From Chinchilla lanigera (Eukaryota > Chordata > Mammalia > Rodentia > Chinchillidae): a DNA stretch of 64,000 nucleotides. The position numbers and the translations under genes were made by a program. The stretch spans positions 5,287,497 through 5,351,496 of the forward strand of contig NW_004955470.1 of NCBI RefSeq assembly GCF_000276665.1. Direction: 5' to 3'. Shown here one piece after another: positions 44,950-55,239 of this stretch. The notes beneath the pieces were generated by a model that saw nothing but the letters and a program-made list of their open reading frames with translations, was not told the origin of the DNA and did no database searches. How positions within the stretch are numbered: the stretch's first letter is position 1; every line of letters starts with the position of its first letter.

Positions 44950-45040
44950 TACTTCATAAAGACCTTCATGAAAGAGGGCTTCCAGAAGTGCTTCAGAAAG
45001 TGGCAAGAACAACAGGACAAGCACAGGGGAGTATTCTGAG
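44950..45040 (+). pseudogene. Second mariner C-terminus, inverted copy
   Basis: On the plus strand, KTFMKEGFQKCFRKWQEQQ and a short trailing part before a stop are read (about 44957-45039). The DNA is an inverted copy of 44629-44676, about 85-90% alike over roughly 46 bases. It could come from a second element inserted in the opposite direction or from an inverted local duplication. It is too short to be functional. Confidence 0.65.
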
Positions 45041-45164
45041 GGGGATTAACATCAATTTGTCTTACTGTAACAAATTCTTAAAAGTTAAACATTCACTGTG
45101 TATTCTGACCACTTAATAATATACTCTAAGTGCCCAGAACATGCTCAGCCAGCTAATGAGGTGG

Positions 45165-45385
45165 GATTCAGCCCGGACCCTGAATCTCTCCCACTTCCTG
45201 TCTCACCACATGATCTCGGCCTCTTGCACATGCTCCTACTACCATGATGCCCTCGGCCATGTTGTGATGAAGTCAGAGGCCCTCGCCACAGCTGAGCAGA
45301 GGAGGGCACCAGGAACCTCCAGAACTGTGAGCTAAATGAACACCTTCTCTTGACAAAGTTTCTGGCCTCGGGTATAAAGTTACAG
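45165..45385 (+). repeat. MaLR LTR, 3' two-thirds
   Basis: 'acatgctcctactaccatgatgccctcggccatg', 'gtcagaggccctcgccacagctgagcag', 'aacctccagaactgtgagctaaatgaacacc' and 'ggcctcgggtataaagttacagcagcagaaaatgg' match the 3' part of sense MaLR LTRs. Confidence 0.8.
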
Positions 45386-45409
45386 CAGCAGAAAATGGAC
45401 GAGTGCATG

Positions 45410-45540
45410 TGTTCACTCTGGGCCTGGCACTGTGCTAAGCACTTTGTGGGCACTAGTGCCCAGCTAACCCAAAGAGAGATGGCACCATTGCCACATGGCA
45501 GCTGGAGAATGGGTGAGCCAGGCTCTGCCCCCATGGCTGC
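45410..45540 (-). repeat. MIR SINE
   Basis: 'ctgggcctggcactgtgctaagcactttgtgggc' is the antisense MIR 3' region. The following 'tggcagctggagaatgggtgagccagg' fits its decayed core. Confidence 0.75.
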
Positions 45541-45544
45541 ACTT

Positions 45545-46185
45545 TGAGATGAGCCAGAAGGAAGGGAGACCCCCAGCGTGTCCTGCACGGCAGCAGAGCT
45601 CTCCCAACTGCACCCAAGGCACAGCCTGAAAAGCCCTCCCCCTCACTACACAGACCATCCGCTGCCTGGCAGGTCTACCCCACTGTCCCAAGATGCTTTA
45701 ACAGCAACAACAAAGGCCGGGGACAACTAGACCTAGTTGTCATAACAATGTTCCTGACATGCTCTTGGACACTGGTCACATCCCATCTGCTGCTTCTACA
45801 CACATCTTGCCTTTGCTCACTGTAATAAAGCAGAAGAGTGTGAAGGGAGTGGGCCCACAGTGTCACCCGAGGCAACTCAAACATCAATATGATCCTTCCT
45901 CTCTGGCCAAAGCTGCTGCTGGGCTGGGGGCCAGGGGAGATCTCACTGAGATGCCAGCCTGAGTGTCCACGCCCAGTGAGACTTCAGAGGAAGCTGATGG
46001 GGAATAAAGAGCTCCTGCCATATCCAGGCGCAGATCCCACCCCTGCTCAGCCCTGGGGAGGAATCTGTCCGACAACCTTGCACCCTCACCTCATGAAGCA
46101 AAAGCCTGGGCGGGCTGATGAGCACACTTCCCAGCTGGGCGTCGCCAAGTGCAGAGCTCGAGACGATTACAAACCAGGTGCCAGG
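45545..46185. other. Unassigned DNA
   Basis: No family or exon is recognised. Confidence 0.35.
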
Positions 46186-46189
46186 GAAG

Positions 46190-46330
46190 GACCTTGGGTC
46201 CAAATCCCTGCTCCCCAGTGCAATGGTCACTTAGGCAAGTCTGTGACCTCTCTGCACCTCAGTTTGCTTCTCTGTAAAATGGGGACAAAACCAGGGTGGG
46301 GTACAGCAATCCTGACCTGTGTGCGTCAGA
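46190..46330 (+). repeat. MIR SINE
   Basis: 'tcacttaggcaagtctgtgacctctctgcacctcagtttgc' and 'ctctgtaaaatggggac' are the sense MIR core. Confidence 0.9.
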
Positions 46331-46409
46331 TCAGGAGTCACCATAGGAATAAGATGAACATCCACATGGCACCCAGGCAATGGGGTGGCAGGGCGTGTGA
46401 CATGCGGGG

Positions 46410-46620
46410 ACACAAGGCTCCAACAGCTCTGTCACTCGCCAGCTGAGCAACCCTGGCCAAGCTGCTTCGCGTCTCTGAGCCGCACTTTCCTTACTTCTAG
46501 ACACACAGGCAACTGCAAGGTTTAACTGAGATGATGAAGGTGAGATATTCAAAATGACGAGCAGTGCCCACACGCAGCAAATATCACTGAATCTCTGAGC
46601 TGGAACGAGACTCTTCTCAC
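46410..46620 (+). repeat. MIR SINE
   Basis: 'gctctgtcactcgccagctgagcaaccctggccaagctgc', 'gtctctgagccgcactttcc' and 'aggtttaactgagatgatgaagg...gagcagtgccca' follow the sense MIR. It is a second copy right behind the first. Confidence 0.8.
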
Positions 46621-46915
46621 CGCAAACACACTCACTTTATTAATTACACTGAAGCACAAGATTAGGGTGTAGGCTCGGGCACTGGGCAGCCTGCGTTATC
46701 CAGTATTTATAGGTCACCCCCTAAGAAGCTCATCTTACGCAGCTGAAAGAACGGAAAGAAAAGAAACCGCTGCTGGTGAAATAATTACTATAGTTTACTT
46801 CACAATACACAACCAGTGTATACCTCCAAACATTAAAGAAAAATAGCTGCTGTACATAGAAATCAAACCCGACTTTAAATCCACAAAGAAAAGGTGCCAT
46901 AGAAACACAAGGCAA

Positions 46916-46990
46916 GGGCTGGGGGTGTGGCTCAGCGGTAGAGCACTTGCCCAGCAAGCACAAGGCCCTGAGTTCTGTCCCCAGTCCCGG
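46916..46990 (+). repeat. ID SINE
   Basis: 'gggctgggggtgtggctcagcggtagagcacttgccc', 'agcaagcacaaggccctgag', 'ttctgtccccagtcc'. Its tail has become the purine tract that follows. Confidence 0.92.
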
Positions 46991-47175
46991 AAGAAGGGAG
47001 GAGAGAAGGAAGGAAAAAAAGATGAGAAGAAAGAAGGAAAGAAGGAGAAGGGAGGAAGGGTGGAGGGAAGGAAAGAAATGTCAAAGCAAGGAAGGGAGAA
47101 AAGAAAGAAGAAAAGGAAGGAAGAGAAAGGAAGAAAGGAAAGAAAAAGATGAAGGACAGAAGGGAGGGCGGGAGG
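46989..47175. repeat. Purine-rich (GGAA/AAGA)n tract, about 187 bases
   Basis: Almost only A and G on the plus strand, with AAGG, GAAA and AGGA units and very few pyrimidines. It starts exactly at the ID 3' end, so it likely expanded from the SINE tail. Mirror-symmetric purine runs can form triplex DNA. Frames across it are low-complexity artefacts. Confidence 0.95.
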
Positions 47176-47396
47176 CACTCCTCCCCCACCCCCTCCAAGC
47201 CTGCGAAGTGTGGCACCCCCAAGCAGTGTTAAACAGCGCATCCCAGAGGAGTGACACTGACTGGGGCTAAGGGATGACGGTCAGGCCCAGGGCTGCCCAC
47301 CAGGTCTCCCATGCGCCTCCGACCCCAGCATGCTCCAGGCTGCTGAGAACATCGCCCGTCCCGGGTGCCCTCCACTGCAACCCTTTCCCCAAACAA
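47176..47396. other. Unassigned DNA
   Basis: Short GC-rich interval between the purine tract and the next ID. Nothing is recognised. Confidence 0.35.
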
Positions 47397-47532
47397 CAGA
47401 CAACACAATAGGGGCTGGGGATTTAGCTCAGCGGCAAAGCACCTGCCTGGCAAGTGCAAGGTCGTGAGTTCGGTTCCCGGTACCGGAGGAAAAAAAAAAA
47501 ACAAAAAAAAACGAAAAACAGATAACACAATA
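47397..47532 (+). repeat. Intact ID SINE with target-site duplication
   Basis: It begins GGGGCTGGGGATTTAGCTCAG, has 'cctgcctggcaagtgcaagg', B box 'gagttcggttcccgg' and an A-rich tail. CAGACAACACAATA (47397-47410) and CAGATAACACAATA (47519-47532) flank it. It is full length and both polymerase III boxes are intact, so it is the best local consensus copy. Confidence 0.97.
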
Positions 47533-47534
47533 AT

Positions 47535-48655
47535 CCACTCGGGGGCAGCTCAGAACTACACAGACACCTGAATTCACAGTAATTGCACACAAAAGCCTGT
47601 TTGAAGAGGTAAAGAGAAATATTGTTCATAAACTGACTGCTGATCAATTATGACTCACGAGAAAAAAACTGGCTATTAGCTTAGCAGTAAGCTAACTCCT
47701 GATTCCCACCCACGCCCAGTGACGGAGGGCTGCTCAGCATTAACACACCATGGAGAGAGAGGTGAAGAGAGCAGGGGGCTCCCCAACATCCAGGGAAAAC
47801 AGCCAGGCCCTCCCCTCAAAACCTACATGCCCTCAGGCTGGAAGCAGGTCTCGGGGGCTGACTTCCACACTCCTGGCTCGTGTACCGGTCACTCTGTAGG
47901 AACTAGCTGCACCTTGTTGCTCCATCTGCTTTGGAGTTCGTGCTTCCAAGAAGGAGCAGAGAGGGGGGCTTCAAAGAGAAGCATCCGGTTTTCCAGGAAG
48001 TGGTGGCAGAGGTCCTGGCCCCGCACCCTCAGTCCATGGACTCTGAGCAGCGCATAGGACCCCACCCGAGGCAGATGTGGCTGGCAAAGGTGTCCTACAG
48101 TCACCACCCACTCCCCTGCAAGTCAGCCCTGGCTCTGCTACCCCTCCTACATGTCTGGCCAAGGGCAGAGTTTCCAACGGTTCTGTTGGCCCTGAACTTC
48201 CTGCCTTAAATTCTCTTCTGCTTAGAGTGGCTCCTGCGTAACACAGATGCTGTTGACCAAGATGTGTGACATCTTAGCACAAATTCATCCTAACGGGGAG
48301 AAAACCACCTTGATGTGAAAAAGAATTATTTTGGGCTGGACACATCAAAGGAAGAACGCTGTGTGTGTGCAGGAAGTCTGCTTTGGAGATAGCTCGGGGA
48401 AGAAACCAGCCAGACCGATGTACCACAGGCAAAGACAAGGACGTTCACTGTTGTTCTGTCACTGAGTGGCCAAAGGCTGAGGAGAAGCTAACTAAGCACC
48501 CAACCAGGAGAGGGCTTGGATGAGGACTCGGAGATCTGACCGCACAGTGGACCTCCTCCAGCCAGGAGGGCGGAGGCGGAGCACCCAATAACCCAGCGAG
48601 CTGGAAAAGGGACTCAACACCTACTACTAATCTTTAAAAGGCAGTCCACAAAACA
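47535..48655. other. Unassigned DNA
   Basis: No repeat family or exon is recognised. Confidence 0.35.
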
Positions 48656-48659
48656 GTAC

Positions 48660-48985
48660 GGGCATTACTTCTTAGTAAATATATTTGTCCCTCATTTTCT
48701 GCATGGGATCGATTCCAGGGGCCCTCGAAGATGCCCCAGGTGACAGATGCTCAAGTCTCATACACAATGGAGCAGTTTTTGCACAGAATCTACACACATC
48801 CTGGGTGCTTTAAACCATATCTAGTTTACTTCTAATCCCTAACAGCACGTAAATGCTACGTAAATAGTTCCTGTACTGCACTGTTTAGGGAATTAGGACA
48901 AGAGAAAAGTCTGTACATGTTCAGTATGGTCAGTACGATCATTTTTGATTCGTGGTTGGTTGAATTCCCAGGTATAGGACCCATG
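48660..48985. repeat. Old DNA-transposon-like repeat (family not named)
   Basis: 'tgtccctcattttctgcatggg', 'tcgattccaggggccctcg', 'aaaccatatctagtttacttctaatccc', 'tgtacatgttcagta' and 'gattcgtggttggttgaattcc' occur in the order of a common mammalian non-autonomous element, possibly Tigger-related. I recognise the pattern but not the exact name. Confidence 0.6.
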
Positions 48986-49229
48986 GCCGACTGCACATAC
49001 TTCTGTGCACACATGAACACGGGGGCACAGAGTAGAGCGCAGACAGCTGTCTGGAAGGCTGTGTCTCCTACCGGTATCAGGACATCTGTGCCGTCCTGCC
49101 CGCCGGGTCTGACGGTGACAGCGTGTGTTCCACAAGCACCTGGCCAGCCCACAGGCCTGCTGTGCAGATTCCCACACAGGCTCCCGTCCACCAAAGGCCC
49201 CACACAAGGCACTTGGTCATCTGTGTTGC

Positions 49230-49395
49230 AGAATGTGGCACCAGGTAAAGCCAGGTGTGGTGGTGCACACCTGTAATCCCAGCACTGGAGGCTGAGGCAG
49301 GAGGGTCATTGTAAGTCAGAACCCAGCCTGGACTACACAGCAACTCCTGCCCCCAAAACTGGAACAAACTAAAAATAAAAAGAATGTGGTAACAG
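49230..49395 (+). repeat. B1-type SINE
   Basis: 'gccaggtgtggtggtgcacacctgtaatcccagcac', 'ggaggctgaggcaggagggtc', a single 'cagcctggactacacagc' unit and an A-rich tail. Flanks AGAATGTGGCACCAG and AGAATGTGGTAACAG are an aged duplication. It lacks the internal duplication seen in other B1 copies here. Confidence 0.9.
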
Positions 49396-49397
49396 AC

Positions 49398-51840
49398 AAC
49401 CCTCCCTTAGCAGACCCCTCTTTGCTCATTAAGGCCATGAAGAAAACAAGGGAACACTGGCCAAGCTTCGCCGAGCGGTAGCTCAAGTCCTCCCAACGCT
49501 GTGTTTGCATCTCAAGGCCTATTTTCACCCCAAGGGCAGCTGGAAGGTGAGACTTAAAGGAATCTATTTCCAGTGGAGGTAGCAGCTGATGCCCAGCACT
49601 TACCCAAAACTTACCCTTCATGGCAGCTGATGCCCAGCACTTACCCTTCATGGAATTCAGTTTCTGTGGACATGATCCCACAGGGAGTGAATCCCCAGCT
49701 CTGTGGATTCAGGGCCCCCAGAGGGTGGGCGGCTTCACGCCACGGCAATCTGCTCTGCGGCTCCCAAGCCTCAAATCTTCCTCGCAGGAAGGACCCACAC
49801 AAAAAGTTTGTAGTGTCACTTCTTTGGAGGCAAAATGGCAAATAATTAAGGTACTGAAACAAGATCACAGAACCTCAGGACTAGCAGCTGGGCCACCCAG
49901 GCCCAAAGAGCAGGTGCGTTATGGACAGAGAGGGCGCTGCAGGCTGGGTGGCTTTCCCACGGCAACTGCAGAGAAGCAGGAAGAGCCCAGGTGGCCAATG
50001 CTGAGACAGTGTGGCACCTACACCCACCATACCTGTCCTTGCGCCTGTCGGGTGCACACTGGGCCTGGCCACAAAGTCACAACCAGACCAAAAAGTACCA
50101 AGTTGAGACCAAGACCCAAAGCAGCAGATACAGAGGCAGCCTCCCATGGTCACTTCTTTCCAAGGACTCCAGAGCAAGAACCAGCCCTAGGTAACCGGCG
50201 TGGCAGCTTCACAAACCCCCACAGACCTAGCCCTGTCGCCACAAGGTCCCCCGCACTCCAGCCCAGCCCTCTGGACAGGACAATGGCTTCACAAATGCGT
50301 ACCTGATCTGGAAACATTTTCTGAGACTCCTTGAGTGTCATTTTTAAAGTGTATTTGTGATCTTGTTGAGGAATTCAATTCGGGGAAAAGACAACAAGAA
50401 GGATGGATGGATGTCATAAGAAATGTTAAGTATGGACAAATAAATACTGAGTAGGGTGCGGGTGTATTAAACACAGACAGGAGGGGATGGGAGGCCAAGA
50501 CATTCCTAATATTCAGGAGGCACTGAATATACCCAACACAGCCTGGTAGCAAATATTCATGACATGCTAAACACCGCAGAGGTACTCAATATTCACACGC
50601 ACAAGGCTAAATATAGAGGAGAGCCTAATGTCCTGTCACAGTTCAATTACCCACTGTGACACCTGTTCTGACCTGTGGCCCATGAGGCTCGTAGTGAGCC
50701 ACAGGTGTGGCAAGGAAAAACGGTCCCACGTCCTCCGACAGAACAGTGTGTCCCCTTGGCCCAGGGCGCCTTCCATCTGGACCTCAGAAGTCTGGCCGGG
50801 CAGAGGGTGGCGCTGCTGCAGCAAGAGGAGGGACAGGGGAGTGTGTTGTACTCCAGGACGCAGAAGCTGTGGGTCACCCAGCCACATCCTGTCCCGCCTG
50901 CCTTCGCCTACCCCAGCCTGTCCCCTTGCTTCTTGCTGTACGTTTCCAGTTGCACCGAGGTCCTCTCCCGCATGGCATCCTCTAGCACCTTCTCCACTGA
51001 CAAGCACTTTTACACTACAGCTACACCTTAAATCCGCCCTAAGTACCATCGGGTCTCAAATGCTAAAGGAACGCCAGGGTACTTTACTGAATGATCTTAA
51101 CTGGGAATTATAATAAATGTCCTTTTGTCTTCTTGTAAGAAAGACAGTGGAAGAGGAATAGCTACAAGTAATTCAGGGGATGCTGCCTAGGGTCATACGT
51201 ACATGTGCATACCACCACCTCTGTTCCCCAAAGTCACAGGGCCTCCAAGTAGCCCCCTCAGCTGCACCACCTCCTTTAAGACAGCAAGAGTCCTCCACCA
51301 GCTCCAGAGCGCAGCTGCAGGCTTTCTAGGGTAGTTTCTTGGGACCTGCACATACCATAGCTAATGGTTCAAGCGCCTCCCCGCGACCTGAGAATCAAGG
51401 GGCAAAAAGGACAGAGAGATCGGTGCATGGGCCTCAGAGGTGTGGGCGAATCTTTCTGGAAGTTCTTCAACTTCATGCCTTTAAAAAGCAATCCCACACA
51501 CCAGAGCCAGGCAGAGGCCTGAGCAAACAGATAACTCCCTACTCTTCTCCTTCCAGAATATTTTGGAGTTTCACAGATACCTTAATCATAAGAAAAATAT
51601 TTGAGAGCCCTTCCCTAGGAGCAATCTCCTCAGGAATGTCGTCTCGGTCCACAAAAGCTCAGTGGCTGACACAGGAAAGGAGGTGCCCGGTTATACGTGC
51701 ACACCTGTCTCATTATTTCTTGTCAATTCGCTGCTAAATTCAGAGAGCAGCTACATGACATCTCTTATTCACCATCCACTGAGCTCAGGATGATGGTTGA
51801 GTGTATGTGAAAAGCAACACAAAGGATTTCTGGGTAATTT
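49398..51840. other. Unassigned DNA with two small repeat clusters
   Basis: A 24-base sequence (GCAGCTGATGCCCAGCACTT...) repeats exactly at 49582-49605 and 49623-49646. AATATTCA occurs at 50508, 50552 and 50588, with a reversed TGAATAT at 50524. Open frames up to 228 codons overlap on both strands without recognisable domains. No exon is called. Confidence 0.35.
49582..49653. repeat. 41-base tandem duplication
   Basis: The unit, GCAGCTGATGCCCAGC plus an 'acttaccc' part and 'ttcatg', is present twice. The second copy lacks one 'aaaacttaccc' step that is doubled in the first. Confidence 0.9.
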
Positions 51841-51841
51841 C

Positions 51842-52182
51842 TTGTGTTGGTTACTTTTCTCTCATTGCTGGGACAAAATACCTGATGCCTAAAACTAAGG
51901 AAGGGAAGGTTTTTTTTGCTCACAGTTTGTGGAGGTTTTAGTGCATACTTAGCTGGCTCCAAGGCAGAGGGGCATATAGCAGAGGGCAACAGTTCATGGC
52001 TGCAGAAAACAGCAAAAGCAACAAGAGCAAAAAAGGAGGAGCTTCTAAGAGCAAGCCTCTTTCCCTCCTTTATACTGTAAGCAGGCTGCCCACCCCAGGG
52101 CGGGTGTAGTACTCACACCCATAATCCCAGCATTGGACCATGAATGAATCACAAACAGCACCCAGACACAAACCATAACATT
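51842..52182 (-). repeat. MaLR LTR with internal deletion
   Basis: Antisense series 'gtgttggttacttttctctcattgctgggacaaaatacc', 'ggaagggaaggttttttttgctcac', 'gcagagggcaacagttcatgg', then a jump to 'ataatcccagcattggaccatg' and 'cacaaaccataaca'. Compared with the 20.3 kb copy the middle is shortened. Confidence 0.8.
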
Positions 52183-52184
52183 TC

Positions 52185-54322
52185 TCACAATTACAAATGA
52201 GTCTGTCTTGTGGATCCTTTAATCTGAAAGTTTGAAATTAATTCCTGGATACAGAGATTTAAGAGCAACAGGGTGCAGAGGAGAAGTCACCTGATCTCCA
52301 CTCCCTTTAGGAAAAGTGGAAAGTGGTTAGAGCATTAGCTACCCGTTTCTGGCCCACAGGTGACGACTGCGTGGGGTTTTCAGGTATCTTGACATGGAAA
52401 GAGATGTGTGCTTCCCTGGCCAGAGATGACCAATCAGTGGGCTGGAGAGCTGCTCCCGGACTTCCTGGCTCCTCAGAGGAAGTTCTGGTTCATCTCACAT
52501 CTGAGGTGCTAAGTGTACATTACTTAGGTCCCACCTTCTCCAGGCATGTCCCCTGGCCACGCCGCCTTCGAACCCAGCATGGATTGGGCATGACTGAGGT
52601 CCAGGCTCAGACACACAACTTCAGGCTTCACACAAGTCTCCAGATGACTCCTAGGTGCGCAGAAGCAGTGGGTATGACTTGGGCTTCTCCGCTCCTCTCC
52701 TTTGCTCAGGGTAAATGCCAAGCATAGAGGGGTAAGCCTTGACCATGAAGACGCAACAGCAGAACCAGGGTGTGGAAGACACTGACCCCCAGGAACTGGC
52801 TCCCTGGGCCAGGCTCAGGCAGTATGGTGCAAGTGGAAAGCAGTTCTCTTCTGCCCTTCCTCCAATGCTTCTTCTAAGAGGCTCTTTGCCAGGCTCCTTC
52901 CAAGCAGATCCTACAGCGTTTTCCTCGTTTCAAGAACTAAAAAGTCTACCTCACACAACCTAGGTGGGGCTGTGCAGAACACAGAGAGGGGCAAGAGGAG
53001 GGACCTTCGTGCCTCCTTCCCACCTTGCCAGGGCACTTGGTTAATGCAGGGATGGAGAAGCGGGGAGGGAAGGGGGCAATATAAAAATACATTTTAAAAT
53101 TACTTTTAATTGACACATAATTATAGGGTACAATGTGATTATCTCCATACACGTATACAATGTGTAATGATCAAATTGGGGCAATTAGCATAATCTGCCA
53201 CCTCCAGCATTTATTTCTTTCTGCTGGGAACATTCAAAATCTTTTTTGTAGCCATTTTGAAATATACAATAAATTATTGCTAGCTACAGTCACCCTACTG
53301 TTCTACAGAATGCCAGGGTTTATTCCTTCTACAGAAAAATATTTTTAAGTTCTTTTGCATATCAAGAGCAAGGCCCCGAAGTTTGAGCCTACAGCTCTAC
53401 TCTAAGCTGTAACATTTCAAGGACAGAAAACACAGCCTAAGAAATATGCCTGCGCCACAGGCAGGGAAAAGACCTTCTGGTTGTGGGAGGAGAGGAAGCT
53501 GGGGGGACTACTGAGCCTTGCACCCTGCCTGGAGGAGAAATCCGGGAGGGAATAAAACCCCTGAGAGGCTTGGCGTGGGGTGGGAAGTGTGAGGAGTTTC
53601 CACTTCCTGAAATGCTGGTTCTGCACGGCAGAAATGCTGCTGCCATGGCCCGCTCTGTCACACGTGGGAAGGCTGGGAGGTGCCCCTGGGGGATCCTGAA
53701 GAGACCTTAGACGAAGGGGTCTGAGGGCCACTGCAGGGGCCAGGTGCCCAGCTGTGTGTCACCCCGGCAACACCTGGCTGGACAATAGGCAGTGGAAACC
53801 TAAGAAGGAGGCTCACTGCGGCCCACGGGGAAACAGCAAGATCTGACGAGCAGCAGGAGGCCCCCTCCTTCCGTCTCCGGGCGCCCAGGGACCACCTGCA
53901 CCAAGAGGAGCCCCCAGCAGGGCTCACCTGGAGAGGTGGATCTGGAGATCTGGAGATGGTGACTGAAATGCCACTGAGCAAGGCTTAAGAGAAACAGCAT
54001 CATAAGCTAGGACTGTGCTCCACGAAAAGGGAACGGCGGCTTTGTGTGCGGCAGCAAAACTAGGCGCATCTTAGAACCTCTGTGTGCTTCGGTGATAAAT
54101 CCTGGGCCAGGAACACCTCCACTGTGATCCCAACGTGTCGGAAGGGTCTCCATGCCACCTGAGCACTGTAAGAGTGCGTACCTGGGCGACCTTCCAGAGG
54201 ACCAGCAAGCGGCCACAAGCTCAAGTCACACGCAGGCCTACCAGCCATCACGGAAAACCTACCCTCCACGGGCCGACGCCTTTTCACATGAGGTCTCTCC
54301 TGGAGGCCAAGAGCTGGGGCAC
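52185..54322. other. Unassigned DNA
   Basis: No exon or named family. 53.08-53.35 kb is AT-rich and may be an old L1 piece ('ttaattgacacataattatagggtacaatgtga'), but the evidence is thin. Confidence 0.35.
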
Positions 54323-54324
54323 TG

Positions 54325-54648
54325 TCTTGGGCCATCCGGGCTGCTGGGACAGAACACTATAAACTAGGTGCCTTATGAAAGGCAGAAACTTCCTGCTCAC
54401 ACTTCTGTGAACCAGAAGCCTTTCAAGCCACGCACCAGCACCTGGGGCGTCTAAGGGAGGCCTGTGCCCTCATACTGTGTCCTGGTACAGAACAGGAGCA
54501 GGGAAGAGCTCAGGCTCTTCTGTAACAGCACTGATCCCGTTCACGAAGGGCGAATCCCATTCACACTGATACCTCTGGTCTCGTCACCTCCCAAGGAGTC
54601 TCAACGTTAGAGTTTGCGGGGGCACAAACTTTCAGACCACAGCACTAC
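54325..54648 (-). repeat. MaLR (MLT1-type) LTR
   Basis: Antisense series 'ttgggccatccgggctgctgggacagaacactataaac', 'ggtgccttatgaaaggcagaaac', 'tctcgtcacctcccaaggagtctcaacg', 'gggggcacaaactttcagaccacagc'. Confidence 0.85.
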
Positions 54649-54778
54649 CCTTTTTTATAATAAAAACAGGGTCTTCCTGTGCAGTCCAGGCTGGCTTCGA
54701 ACTCACAGCGACCTTCCTGTTTCAGCCTCCTGAGTGACAGAATTACAGGTGTGCACCACTATGCCCGGCTCACAGCAC
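54643..54778 (-). repeat. B1-type SINE without internal duplication
   Basis: 'aacagggtcttcctgtgcagtccaggctggcttcgaactcac', 'gtttcagcctcctgagtg', 'acaggtgtgcaccactatgcccggct'. CACAGCAC flanks both ends. Like the 49.2 kb copy it has only one middle unit. Confidence 0.9.
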
Positions 54779-54779
54779 C

Positions 54780-55238
54780 ATCATGACTCCCATTTCCCTG
54801 AATGGCAAACTGACACTCAGCAAGACTTGATAAGCCCAGGAGGCCCAAGCTGAATGGTAACACGAACAGGAAACCACCCTTCAGGATGCCCTGCGCCTCT
54901 CCGGCATGCCGCAGGCTGTGCCGCAGCCCGAGTGCACTTGCTATGTTTTGTAAAAGGGAAAAAGCCTGCTCCGAGAGGCCTACAAGTGTGACTTGCAGGG
55001 CAAGTCCGCAAAGAGGATGAGCCACTTACTGCAGGCAGAAAGTGTAAGGGGTTGCCAAAGATTCAGTAAGACAGATGTCCTAATGCGATATTTTAAAGTA
55101 CCAAAGGTCATTAAAAAAAAAAAAAACCCGGATGTGCAAAATATCACAATTAAAATAAAGAAGCCAGGCTCCTATCCCTCATCTTTACCCCTCGCTTCAG
55201 GCTCCAACATGACCCAGCACAGTACTGGGGCTGAGCCC
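54780..55238. other. Unassigned DNA left of the CpG island
   Basis: An A14-15 run lies near 55113. No exon is recognised. Confidence 0.35.
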
Positions 55239-55239
55239 G

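Noticed and set aside
46795..47270. Lys/Glu/Arg-rich and Phe/Ser/Leu-rich open frames
   Set aside because: They are translations of the purine tract and its complement, so they are low-complexity artefacts.
47411..47518. tRNA-like gene with A and B boxes
   Set aside because: It is an ID SINE: tRNA-derived, with an A-rich tail and target-site duplication, and many copies in the window. No cloverleaf tRNA gene was found.
49620..50306. 228-codon plus-strand open frame
   Set aside because: It starts inside a recent tandem duplication, is overlapped by antisense frames and shows no homology.
52095..52135. Apparent B1 head fragment ('cataatcccagcattgg') in the 51.8 kb LTR
   Set aside because: The same string is part of the MaLR LTR itself, as seen in sense at about 20430 ('caatgctgggattatggg'), so it is not a separate SINE.
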